From Alphaproteobacteria bacterium (GTDB taxonomy: Bacteria > Pseudomonadota > Alphaproteobacteria > SMXP01): DNA of 7,814 nucleotides. Numbering within the stretch: position 1 is the stretch's first letter; every line of letters starts with the position of its first letter. Made by a program: the position numbers and the translations under genes. This document shows positions 1-5,936 of the stretch, piece after piece. Location: contig JANQLI010000177.1 of assembly GCA_028280675.1 (NCBI GenBank), forward strand, positions 1-7,814, in the 5' to 3' direction. The notes beneath the pieces were generated by a model that saw nothing but the letters and a program-made list of their open reading frames with translations, was not told where the DNA came from and searched no databases.

Positions 1-30
1 GCTAATCAAGAGAGTAAAACAGAGATAAGC

Positions 31-801
31 ATGAATGATGGGTTTGAAATTGCAGGCAAAGCATACACCTCGCGCCTGATTATCGGGACCGGGAAATACA
101 AAGACTTTGAAACCAATGCCGCGGCACTTGAAGCCTCTGGTGCTGAGATCATCACTGTTGCTGTGCGGCGCGTGAACCTGAGCGATCCCGATCAGCCCAA
201 GCTTGTCGATTATATCGATCCTGCCAAATACACCTACTTGCCGAATACCGCCGGGTGCTTTACCGGCGAGGATGCCGTGCGGACGTTGCGCCTTGCGCGC
301 GAAGCCGGCGGTTGGAATTTGGTCAAGCTCGAAGTGCTGGGTGATCAGAAAACACTCTATCCGAATATGGTCGAGACATTGAAATCCGCCCGTCTTCTTC
401 TCGACGATGGATTCGAGGTCATGGTGTATTGCTCGGATGATCCGATCATGGCGAAAGAGCTGGAGGATATGGGTTGCTGCGCCATTATGCCGTTGGCGGC
501 GCCGATTGGATCGGGGCTTGGCGTGCAAAACCCGGTCAACATTCGTTTGATTGTCGAGCAAGCGAAAGTGCCTGTGCTTGTTGATGCAGGGGTGGGCACG
601 GCCTCAGACGCAGCCGTTGCGATGGAGCTTGGCTGTGATGCGATCTTGATGAACACGGCTATTGCCGAGGCCAAAGACCCTGTGCGTATGGCGCGGGCGA
701 TGAAGCACGCGGTGATTGCAGGACGGGAAGCTTATCTCGCGGGGCGTATGGCGAAAAAGCAATATGCCGATCCGTCATCGCCGCTTGCTGGGTTGATTTA
801 G
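31..801 (+). CDS. thiG: Thiazole synthase ThiG
   Basis: The product (256 aa, usual family length) builds the thiazole phosphate ring of thiamine in the cytoplasm. It joins 1-deoxy-D-xylulose 5-phosphate, dehydroglycine (from ThiO or ThiH) and sulfur carried as ThiS thiocarboxylate. The (beta/alpha)8-barrel landmarks are all present: SRLIIGTGKY (14-23), PNTAGC (71-76), LVKLEVLGD with K99 as the Schiff-base lysine, PLAAPIGSGLG (155-165) and VDAGVGTASDAA (184-195), the last two being phosphate/substrate loops, then NTAIA (209-213). The ATG at 31 gives a normal N-terminus. The 30 bases before it hold only a weak AGAG as ribosome binding site, and the frame stays open to the window edge, so a longer start cannot be strictly excluded. 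thiS or thiO may lie just upstream but is not visible. The stop overlaps the convergent dsbA-like stop by three to four bases. Identification is very secure. Confidence 0.97.
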   Translation: MNDGFEIAGKAYTSRLIIGTGKYKDFETNAAALEASGAEIITVAVRRVNLSDPDQPKLVDYIDPAKYTYLPNTAGCFTGEDAVRTLRLAREAGGWNLVKLEVLGDQKTLYPNMVETLKSARLLLDDGFEVMVYCSDDPIMAKELEDMGCCAIMPLAAPIGSGLGVQNPVNIRLIVEQAKVPVLVDAGVGTASDAAVAMELGCDAILMNTAIAEAKDPVRMARAMKHAVIAGREAYLAGRMAKKQYADPSSPLAGLI

Positions 802-1628
802 CCCTCATCCTCAAGTGGCGGGAGCTCTTCGACAGTTGGCGGGTTGCGCACCTCATCAATTATGGCCAGCAAGTTTGTTTTTCCTGGCCAGCCGCGGACA
901 ATCCGATCGCCAACGATAAAGGAAGGCGTGCCTGTGAGGTAAAGGCGTTGCGCAATCTCAAAGTTATCACTCAAGATTTTTGTAACCTCATCTGACTCCA
1001 TATCTTTTTTCAGCTTACCCATGTCAAGGCCAGCATCTTTCGCCATCTTTTCGATGCGTAATAAGTTCATATCACCTTCGGCGAGCATTGCTTGGTTATG
1101 GAGCGCCAGATATTGGTCTTGTTTGGTGACGGCGACCATAAGCCGTGAGACGTCATCAGAGTCTTTGCCAAGCACAGGAAACTCTTTGAAGACCACGCGA
1201 ATGCCAGGATCGGTTTCGATCAGTTCGAGGAGGGCCGGAGTGGCTCTGCGGCAAAACCCGCAATTGTAATCAAAAAACTCGACAATAGTGACGTCGCCTT
1301 CCGGGTTACCGGCGACGAAGGAATGTTTGTCGTTATAGATTTCGTCTTTCTTGTCGATCAGTGTGAGCTGCGCTTCAAGTTCCTTTTGTAGCTCAGCCAA
1401 TTCTTCGGCACGCTCAAGCGCTTCCACAATAATACTGGGATTTGCGATAATATAATCCCGCACCAAATCGCGAATGGCGTCTTCCTCTTTTTCACTGAAG
1501 ACGGAGTCCTCTTTTGCGGAGGTGCTAGCGGGCGTGTCTGCGTCGTCTGACCACCCTGGTGCTGGGAGAATAATCAGTGGGGCGGCGATAGCAATGAAGG
1601 AAGCAAGGCGTAGTGGAAAGTTTGTCAT
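798..1628 (-). CDS. Secreted DsbA-family thiol:disulfide oxidoreductase (ScsC/Com1-like)
   Basis: This 276-aa protein should act in the periplasm on disulfide bonds, as oxidase or isomerase. Residues 1-27 form a signal peptide (basic start, hydrophobic stretch about 8-23), followed by an acidic Ser/Thr/Ala linker. Residues about 43-90 form a charged helical segment (NPSIIVEALERAEELAELQK), typical of the N-terminal region of ScsC/Com1-type DsbA proteins and used by some for oligomerisation. The thioredoxin fold follows: TIVEFFDYNCGFCRRATP carries the active-site CGFC (C123, C126), and GTPSF (233-237) is the cis-proline loop. The C-terminus is a Pro/Glu-rich tail. The gene starts 37 bp after the M48 protease stop on the same strand and is probably co-transcribed with it. 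No strong Shine-Dalgarno precedes the ATG. Which redox partner it uses (DsbB- or DsbD-like) is not shown here. Confidence 0.93.
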   Translation of the reverse strand: MTNFPLRLASFIAIAAPLIILPAPGWSDDADTPASTSAKEDSVFSEKEEDAIRDLVRDYIIANPSIIVEALERAEELAELQKELEAQLTLIDKKDEIYNDKHSFVAGNPEGDVTIVEFFDYNCGFCRRATPALLELIETDPGIRVVFKEFPVLGKDSDDVSRLMVAVTKQDQYLALHNQAMLAEGDMNLLRIEKMAKDAGLDMGKLKKDMESDEVTKILSDNFEIAQRLYLTGTPSFIVGDRIVRGWPGKTNLLAIIDEVRNPPTVEELPPLEDEG

Positions 1629-1665
1629 CGGATACTCAAGTTGTTAGGTGCAGGGGATTGTGGGA

Positions 1666-3018
1666 TTACTTATTGCGTTCTTGTTCAAGCAAGGCGACTT
1701 GCATGATGTCAGCAGCTCTTTGCCATTCGGGCGAGCCTTTATCAAGTGTGAGTTGGGCGCGTTTGGCGAAGCCCATCGCTTGCGGCATACGGCGATTATA
1801 GAAATAACGCTCGGCCGTGGCTAAATTCGCAAGGCCAACATTTTCCTCGCGGGCATACGCGATGGCAAGCTGATGCCAAGCGAAGCTGTTGGTCGCTTCG
1901 TCGCGAATCGCAATGCGTAGATGATCAATGGCGCTCTGATTGAGAGAGATGTCTTCCGTGGCGAGCATGGCCTGCGCGAGATTGATCCGCAGCAAAGGAG
2001 CGTCCGGCATTAACTCCACAGACCGCTGATGATACGGGATCGCTTCGGCGGTGCGTCCGCTTTCAAAAAGGATTTGCCCCATCAATTCCTGAAAGTAGGG
2101 ATTGTCCGGGTAGTCTTCGATCAACGATTTCACTTCCGCGACAGCCGCGTCGATGTCCGGATCACGGAAATAGGCGATGGCACGGGCATACCGCGCGGGC
2201 TGGCTCATACTGCTTTTCGGATATTTATAAAAGACAAGATCAGGCCGATTAAGAAAGGCATAAAGCTTGGCTTGCATCATATCGAACGCGAACAATTGCG
2301 CGCGGGTTTCCCGCCGATCTGCGTAGGGCGATTCTTCCACCCGGTTTGTCAGAGCTTGAATACGATCGCTTGAGAGCGGATGGGTGCGCACATAAGGGTT
2401 CTGATTGCGCGCGCTCAAGACTTCCATGTGGCGGAATTTCTCGGTGACCTCGACCAGGCCGCGCCCGGATTGGCCAATACGTTCGAGATAGGTGATGGCT
2501 GCTTGATCGGCTGCAGATTCCTGCACCCGGCTATGGGCAAGGATGGTGCGTTCGGCAATGTGCTGACCGCTTGAGAGCAGGGCCATCCCTGCATCAGGCG
2601 ATCCGGCGGCCATGGCAATCAAGCCAAGCCCCATCGTCACCAACATCGGGGTTCGTGCGGCGGCGAACGCATCGCCCATGCGCGCCACGTGACCCCCGGC
2701 AATATGGCCAATCTCGTGCGCCAAGACGCCGATCACTTGCGCCGGGCGGTCCGCTTCAAGCAACAATCCTGTGTGGATATACATGGATGAGCCGCGCGTT
2801 ACGAAAGCGTTGATGCTGGGGTCGGAGAGCAGATAAATCTCGACCTCATTTTTAGGCACGCCCGCCGCCTGTAAGATCGGTGTTGCATATTCCCACATCA
2901 TGCGTTCGATCTCGGTATCGCGAATACCAGAAACCGCACGGGCATCATGTAAAGGAACGCTGAGGAACAGCACAGCACAGACAAGAGCGCAGATCGCTCG
3001 GCTTGAAAAACGGGTCAC
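1666..3018 (-). CDS. Periplasmic M48 zinc metalloprotease with TPR repeats (BepA/YfgC-like)
   Basis: This secreted zinc metallopeptidase resembles BepA, which degrades or assists stalled outer-membrane proteins. I place the start at the GTG ending at 3018 (450 aa). A GTG four codons upstream (3030) is in frame but overlaps an excellent Shine-Dalgarno, AGAGAGGTGA, which sits 8 nt before the 3018 start. From that start MTRFSSR leads into a clean signal peptide cleaved near DARA. In numbering from 3030, the HEIGH zinc motif is at 105-109 (H105, E106, H109), the third ligand is E171 in ESAAD, and HPLSSDRI (217-224) is typical of this subfamily. A hydrophobic stretch (128-146) lies between the zinc ligands. 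Residues about 275-454 are TPR-like helices (for example AEAIPYHQRSVELMPDAP). The dsbA-like gene follows on the same strand, so the pair suggests envelope protein quality control. Confidence 0.94.
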   Translation of the reverse strand: MTRFSSRAICALVCAVLFLSVPLHDARAVSGIRDTEIERMMWEYATPILQAAGVPKNEVEIYLLSDPSINAFVTRGSSMYIHTGLLLEADRPAQVIGVLAHEIGHIAGGHVARMGDAFAAARTPMLVTMGLGLIAMAAGSPDAGMALLSSGQHIAERTILAHSRVQESAADQAAITYLERIGQSGRGLVEVTEKFRHMEVLSARNQNPYVRTHPLSSDRIQALTNRVEESPYADRRETRAQLFAFDMMQAKLYAFLNRPDLVFYKYPKSSMSQPARYARAIAYFRDPDIDAAVAEVKSLIEDYPDNPYFQELMGQILFESGRTAEAIPYHQRSVELMPDAPLLRINLAQAMLATEDISLNQSAIDHLRIAIRDEATNSFAWHQLAIAYAREENVGLANLATAERYFYNRRMPQAMGFAKRAQLTLDKGSPEWQRAADIMQVALLEQERNK

Positions 3019-3026
3019 GTGAAAAG

Positions 3027-3036
3027 TCACCTCTCT
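3027..3036 (-). promoter_or_regulatory. Strong Shine-Dalgarno that decides the M48 protease start
   Basis: Read on the minus strand the bases are AGAGAGGTGA, matching the ideal AAGGAGGTGA at 9 of 10 positions. They end 8 nt before the GTG at 3018-3016. The upstream GTG at 3030-3028 is inside this site, with essentially no spacing to the purine run, so it is probably part of the binding site and not the initiation codon. Confidence 0.7.
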
Positions 3037-3084
3037 TTAAACACAGCACTATCCATTTAACGTGCATCAGTCCCCAATCCGTTG

Positions 3085-3113
3085 AAAGTAGGGGCGGAAA
3101 ACCGGGGCGTCAA
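3085..3113 (-). promoter_or_regulatory. Candidate sigma-70-type promoter for the M48 protease / DsbA-like operon
   Basis: On the minus strand TTGACG (3113-3108, 5 of 6 to the -35 consensus) is followed after 17 bp by TACTTT (3090-3085, 3 of 6 to the -10). The site lies about 65 bp upstream of the inferred GTG start. The -10 is poor and this rests on matching by eye only. Confidence 0.3.
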
Positions 3114-3180
3114 TGGACCAAACAGCCTGTTCACAGTGATATGACAATGTGGCGAGGGTATGAATGGGCGACTGTCCTGT

Positions 3181-3195
3181 AAAAAGCCGCTTTTT
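3181..3195. repeat. Short perfect inverted repeat upstream of the aminotransferase
   Basis: AAAAAGC-C-GCTTTTT is a 7+1+7 palindrome 58 bp before the aminotransferase ATG. The loop is too short for a good RNA hairpin, so an operator-like site is more plausible than a terminator. No regulator is encoded nearby and chance cannot be excluded. The rest of the divergent intergenic region (3031-3253) shows nothing else I can support apart from the minus-strand promoter candidate. Confidence 0.25.
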
Positions 3196-3253
3196 GCCGG
3201 AAAACTGTGCTAAAAGCTTGGGATAACAGTGAAAAACAGGATCACAGGATCGT

Positions 3254-4387
3254 ATGAAAATCAGTCAGCGCGGCGATATTAACTCTTTTCTTGTCATGGA
3301 TGTGCTGGATCGCGCCAATGCACTCGAAGCAGAAGGGCGGCATATTCTGCATTTGGAAGCAGGCCAACCTGGGGCGTCTGCGCCGCAAGCGGTGCTCGAT
3401 GCCGCGCGCGGGTCGATGGACGGCTATCTAGGCTATACCGAAGCCATTGGGCGTCCCAGCTTGCGCCGTAAGATCGCGCGCTATTATCGGGATCACTATA
3501 ATGTTGATGTGGCGCCAGAGCGGATTATTATCACCACTGGGTCATCGGCGGGATTTGTGCTCAGCTTTCTCAGCCTCTTTGACACGAGCGCTAAAGTGGG
3601 CATGGGACTGCCTTACTATCCGGCCTATCCGAATATTCTCAAATCTCTTGGCTATGAGTCGGTTTTTCTGCCCACGGATGCAATGGAGAAATATCAAGTC
3701 ACGGCTGAAGCCATTGCCACGCGGGATGATCTCGATGGATTTATGGTTGCGTCTCCCGCCAATCCAACTGGCGCGATGATTCCTGAGGATGAACTTAAAA
3801 AAATTATCGAGGTCTGCGCCGACAAAAACATCGCACTGGTTTCCGATGAGATTTATCACGGCATCACCTATGGCGATAAAGCGCAAACCGCGCTCACCTA
3901 TACAGACAATGTGATCGCCATCAATTCTTTCTCCAAATATTTCGCTATGACGGGATGGCGTATTGGCTGGCTTGTCGTGCCAGAGAGCATGATTGATGTC
4001 ATGAACAAGCTAAGCCAAAACCTCTACATCTCGGTGCCCACCATGGCGCAAGTGGCGGCGGAAACGGCGCTTGAGCAAACAGCAATTTTAGATGGCTATG
4101 TGGCGGATTACGCCAAGAACCGCCCATTGCTTTTAGATGAGCTCCCCAAACTTGGCTTCAATATCGACGTACCGCCGGATGGAGCATTTTATCTTTATAC
4201 GGATATTTCGGCTTTCAGCGATGACTCCCTCAGCTTTTGTTATCGCATGCTGGACGAGATCGGCGTCGCCACCACACCTGGTGTGGATTTCGGCCATGGG
4301 GCTGATCATCCCCATATCCGCTTTTCCTATGCGGGTCAGTATGACGATATTGCGGAGGCGATAGAGCGTTTGAAGGGGTGGGTGTGA
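3254..4387 (+). CDS. PLP-dependent class I/II aminotransferase (aspartate aminotransferase family)
   Basis: This 377-aa cytoplasmic enzyme (fold type I) transfers amino groups between an amino acid and a 2-oxo acid. Visible landmarks are LEAGQPG (34-40), the PLP phosphate loop TGSSAG (95-100), the ring-stacking region YYPAYP (121-126), SPANPTG with N170, VSDEIYHG with D198 (pyridine nitrogen) and Y201 (ring oxygen), SFSKYFAMTGWRIGW with the Schiff-base lysine K228 and R236, and HIRFSYA with R356, which normally binds the substrate alpha-carboxylate. All catalytic residues are intact. AGGA lies 4 nt before the ATG, a slightly short spacing. The gene is divergent from the protease and no partner gene follows; the accessory block begins right after its stop. 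Substrate cannot be fixed from sequence: aspartate, alanine, aromatic or a broad range are all possible. Confidence 0.95.
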   Translation: MKISQRGDINSFLVMDVLDRANALEAEGRHILHLEAGQPGASAPQAVLDAARGSMDGYLGYTEAIGRPSLRRKIARYYRDHYNVDVAPERIIITTGSSAGFVLSFLSLFDTSAKVGMGLPYYPAYPNILKSLGYESVFLPTDAMEKYQVTAEAIATRDDLDGFMVASPANPTGAMIPEDELKKIIEVCADKNIALVSDEIYHGITYGDKAQTALTYTDNVIAINSFSKYFAMTGWRIGWLVVPESMIDVMNKLSQNLYISVPTMAQVAAETALEQTAILDGYVADYAKNRPLLLDELPKLGFNIDVPPDGAFYLYTDISAFSDDSLSFCYRMLDEIGVATTPGVDFGHGADHPHIRFSYAGQYDDIAEAIERLKGWV

Positions 4388-4390
4388 GGT

Positions 4391-4452
4391 GTCGCTCACA
4401 TATCGACATCACCCGGCTAGACCGGGTGAACCGGGATAAACTGGTGAGCGCC
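4391..4452. repeat. Nested inverted repeat directly after the aminotransferase stop
   Basis: CGCTCAC (4393-4399) is exactly complementary to GTGAGCG (4444-4450). Inside it TATC (4401-4404) can pair with GATA (4435-4438), and TCACCCGG (4409-4416) pairs perfectly with CCGGGTGA (4422-4429) around a 5-nt loop. The RNA could fold into one long interrupted hairpin four bases after the stop. No T tract follows, so it is at best a factor-dependent terminator or mRNA 3' stabiliser. The inner part is a family B palindrome, listed separately. Confidence 0.55.
4404..4432 (+). repeat. Family B palindrome, left copy
   Basis: This copy reads CGACATCACCCGG, CTAGA, CCGGGTGAACC. It aligns with the reverse complement of the copy at 6965-6997 (CGTTATCCCCAGCTTGACTG then GGGATCC), allowing one extra base pair in the stem, so both are the same REP-like element. 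From memory, elements of the form GTCATCCCCGGCTTGACCGG followed by GGGATCC are abundant in alphaproteobacterial intergenic DNA. It marks the left edge of the accessory block. Confidence 0.6.
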
Positions 4453-4500
4453 GAGGGATGTATTGCGATTGTTAGCTATCTGTCTTAGGCAGACTGACTC

Positions 4501-4528
4501 ATGTCTGCTCCGAGTCAATAGCTGACAT
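4501..4528 (+). repeat. Family A palindrome, copy 1 (doublet I, first unit)
   Basis: The arms are ATGTCTGCT and AGCTGACAT (8 of 9 complementary), with centre CCGAGTCAAT. This is a diverged copy of the type carrying GRGTCA in the centre. An extra inverted pair overlaps it: GTTAGCTAT (4473-4481) with ATAGCTGAC (4518-4526). The bases after it (GACATATCGGAAA) recur after copy 2 as GACATCTCGGAAA, so the repeated unit extends beyond the palindrome. Confidence 0.7.
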
Positions 4529-4547
4529 ATCGGAAAGGTTGTGCTAG

Positions 4548-4574
4548 AGTCTGCTTATAGCCAAAAGCGGACAT
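4548..4574 (+). repeat. Family A palindrome, copy 2 (doublet I, second unit)
   Basis: The left arm AGTCTGCTT is degraded, the right arm AAGCGGACAT is intact, and the centre is ATAGCCAA. It starts 47 nt after copy 1 and ends 21 nt before the membrane-protein ATG, so it lies in that gene's leader region. The centre (TAGCC) matches the second unit of doublet II. Confidence 0.7.
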
Positions 4575-4595
4575 CTCGGAAAATCAGGATAGTTC

Positions 4596-5261
4596 ATGAA
4601 TAGAGTGATCATGACATTGGGCTTTCTGATGCCATTAGAGGTTCTTTGGTCTCGTTCACGACAATTTTCCAATGGCATTGCATTTGAGGCCGATTCCATC
4701 AGCGCAATAATCGTATTTCTAATATTCGTGCTAATTCTCCTGACATTTTTGGTCTTGTTTATGTGGCGATGCTTTTGGTGGTTCAGACGGCAGACTAATT
4801 GGAGGTCTCCAGCAATTGTAGGTTTCTTCCTTGCACTCACAATTGGCGTAATCATTGCGCCATCGCCATTTCCTCGATTTGTGGACGGACTGAAACATGC
4901 CGTCGAAGACAAGCTTGATAGAGAGCGTCTAATTTCGCTCGCTGCGCAATTGCGGCAAGTGGATGCCGATGATAACCCCAATCGTTTGGGTCTTTCAGAT
5001 CACCAAAGAGGAGGCGCGCCGGAGCTGATTGCGAAAATAGAAAAAGTGAAGGGATTATATCCAGAGGCATTTAAAATGAGTAGTTTTCCACCTCGATTTT
5101 GGATTAGTCATGATTATGTAACCTTCATATATGGCGGTGCTTTGTCCGGACATTGGGGTTATTCTGTTGTTGAAAAAGACAAATGTCCTTTTAAGCCTTC
5201 TCCGGCGCTGATCGCATGTACCAAAGTCTTCGATAATGTCTGGGTCTTTGAGATGGATTAG
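4596..5261 (+). CDS. Hypothetical two-TM membrane protein
   Basis: I do not recognise this 221-aa protein. The N-terminal third is hydrophobic: a possible weak segment at 4-18, then clear membrane helices at about 35-57 (ISAIIVFLIFVLILLTFLVL) and 72-88, joined by an aromatic and basic loop (WRCFWWFRRQTNWR) that probably faces the cytoplasm. The remaining 130 residues are soluble, with a charged helix (95-123) and a C-terminal module, WISHDYVTFIYGGALSGHWG through C197, C208 and VFDNVWVFE, that looks like a small beta-rich fold. AGGA is 6 nt before the ATG, a normal ribosome binding site. The gene stands alone, has a family A doublet just upstream and a single copy 4 bp after its stop, and is AT-richer than the core genes. 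Intact length, good start and realistic composition make it a likely real gene; its role is unknown. Confidence 0.75.
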   Translation: MNRVIMTLGFLMPLEVLWSRSRQFSNGIAFEADSISAIIVFLIFVLILLTFLVLFMWRCFWWFRRQTNWRSPAIVGFFLALTIGVIIAPSPFPRFVDGLKHAVEDKLDRERLISLAAQLRQVDADDNPNRLGLSDHQRGGAPELIAKIEKVKGLYPEAFKMSSFPPRFWISHDYVTFIYGGALSGHWGYSVVEKDKCPFKPSPALIACTKVFDNVWVFEMD

Positions 5262-5265
5262 CGGC

Positions 5266-5295
5266 AATGTCCGCTTTGGGTCAAAAGCGGACATT
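5266..5295 (+). repeat. Family A palindrome, copy 3 (single, best preserved); possible bidirectional terminator
   Basis: AATGTCCGCTTT and AAAGCGGACATT are perfectly complementary 12-bp arms around the 6-nt loop GGGTCA. It lies exactly between two convergent genes, 4 bp after the stop of the membrane protein and 7 bp beyond the stop of the Cys-containing protein, so a stem-loop here could end both transcripts. No clear T tract follows on either strand. The complement read as codons gives MSAFDPKRT, a peptide I recall from many spurious annotated proteins, which indicates a widespread repeat. Confidence 0.85.
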
Positions 5296-5302
5296 TCAAT
5301 CA

Positions 5303-5767
5303 TCAATCTCTCAAAACAATTTCCAGCGAAGTATCTCTTTGAAAATTCAGAGCGTCCATATCAATAATCTGTCGGTCTTTAACACCTTCACCACGTAATA
5401 CAGGCTTATACCAATATTCTACGACTCGTATTGGTATGCTGTTCATTGTTGGCCCCGCACCACAACAATCAATATTTGGTGGATCACCGTAATGAAGACT
5501 TCCATCTTGAATTAAATCGCTAAGATTTTTCTTCCTCTCTTTTGTGGCCATATCCCACAATTCAAACTGAAGATTCCGCTCTGAAAAGGCGACTTTGAAC
5601 TCCATTGAGCAGTTTTGGCATTTTATAAGAACAAGAGCTGTTTCTTGCGAGTAAATGTTTGCTATGGCTTTAGGAGAATATTCGCAATAGCGCGGTACGG
5701 CGTTTTCGTCATACCACCTTGGTTCCTCAGATATGAGGTCTGTAATGTCTCTGTAATTTCTATGCAT
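5303..5767 (-). CDS. Conserved hypothetical protein with CxxC and CC-GAGPTMNS motifs
   Basis: The protein (154 aa) is soluble, with no signal peptide or membrane helix. Two segments look strongly constrained: LIKCQNCSMEFKVAFS (C50, C53) and LHYGDPPNIDCCGAGPTMNS (91-110, with C101, C102) followed by IPIRVVEYW. The CxxC plus the CC pair could form a zinc or other metal site; that is inference. From memory, proteins with PRW near the N-terminus and HYGDPPN-CC-AGPTMNS occur in several bacterial phyla as an uncharacterised family, so this copy seems complete. Start choice is uncertain: no good Shine-Dalgarno precedes the ATG at 5767, but an in-frame stop is close upstream and ATGCAT is the first available start. 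A weak promoter-like pair (TTCCAA, 17 bp, TAAGAT; 5829-5801 on the minus strand) lies upstream. The gene is convergent with the membrane protein and divergent from the TPR gene, so it is transcribed alone. Confidence 0.8.
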   Translation of the reverse strand: MHRNYRDITDLISEEPRWYDENAVPRYCEYSPKAIANIYSQETALVLIKCQNCSMEFKVAFSERNLQFELWDMATKERKKNLSDLIQDGSLHYGDPPNIDCCGAGPTMNSIPIRVVEYWYKPVLRGEGVKDRQIIDMDALNFQRDTSLEIVLRD

Positions 5768-5838
5768 TTTCTATGGCATACCCATTTTCGGAAATGATTT
5801 ATCTTATTCTATGCACCACCATCTTGGAAGACATCATC

Positions 5839-5865
5839 ATGTCCGCTTTTCCCCAAAAGCTGACA
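5839..5865 (+). repeat. Family A palindrome, copy 4 (doublet II, first unit)
   Basis: The arms are ATGTCCGCTTTT and AAAAGCTGACA with a short CCCC centre. It lies in the 169-bp divergent region between the Cys-containing gene and the TPR gene. The centre differs from the GGGTCA type, as if shortened. Confidence 0.75.
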
Positions 5866-5883
5866 CGTTGTGTAAGACGTGCT

Positions 5884-5913
5884 AATGTCCGCTATTAGCC
5901 AAAAGCGGACATT
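5884..5913 (+). repeat. Family A palindrome, copy 5 (doublet II, second unit)
   Basis: AATGTCCGCT and AGCGGACATT arms surround the centre ATTAGCCAAA. It starts 45 nt after copy 4. The junction GTGCTAATGTCCGCT parallels GTGCTAGAGTCTGCT in doublet I, showing the doublets share spacer sequence as well as palindromes. It ends 23 nt before the TTG start of the TPR gene. Confidence 0.8.
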
Positions 5914-5936
5914 GAGCAACGCTACACAGGTGCAAA

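Noticed and set aside
5143..5152. TGTCCGGACA palindrome inside the membrane-protein gene as another family A copy
   Set aside because: Only the outer bases resemble the family arms; the central half is missing and the codons fit the protein.
5055..5306. Minus-strand open frame starting MMIEMSAFDPKRT
   Set aside because: Its start lies in palindrome copy 3 and the rest is antisense to the membrane-protein gene. The MSAFDPKRT peptide is a by-product of the repeat.
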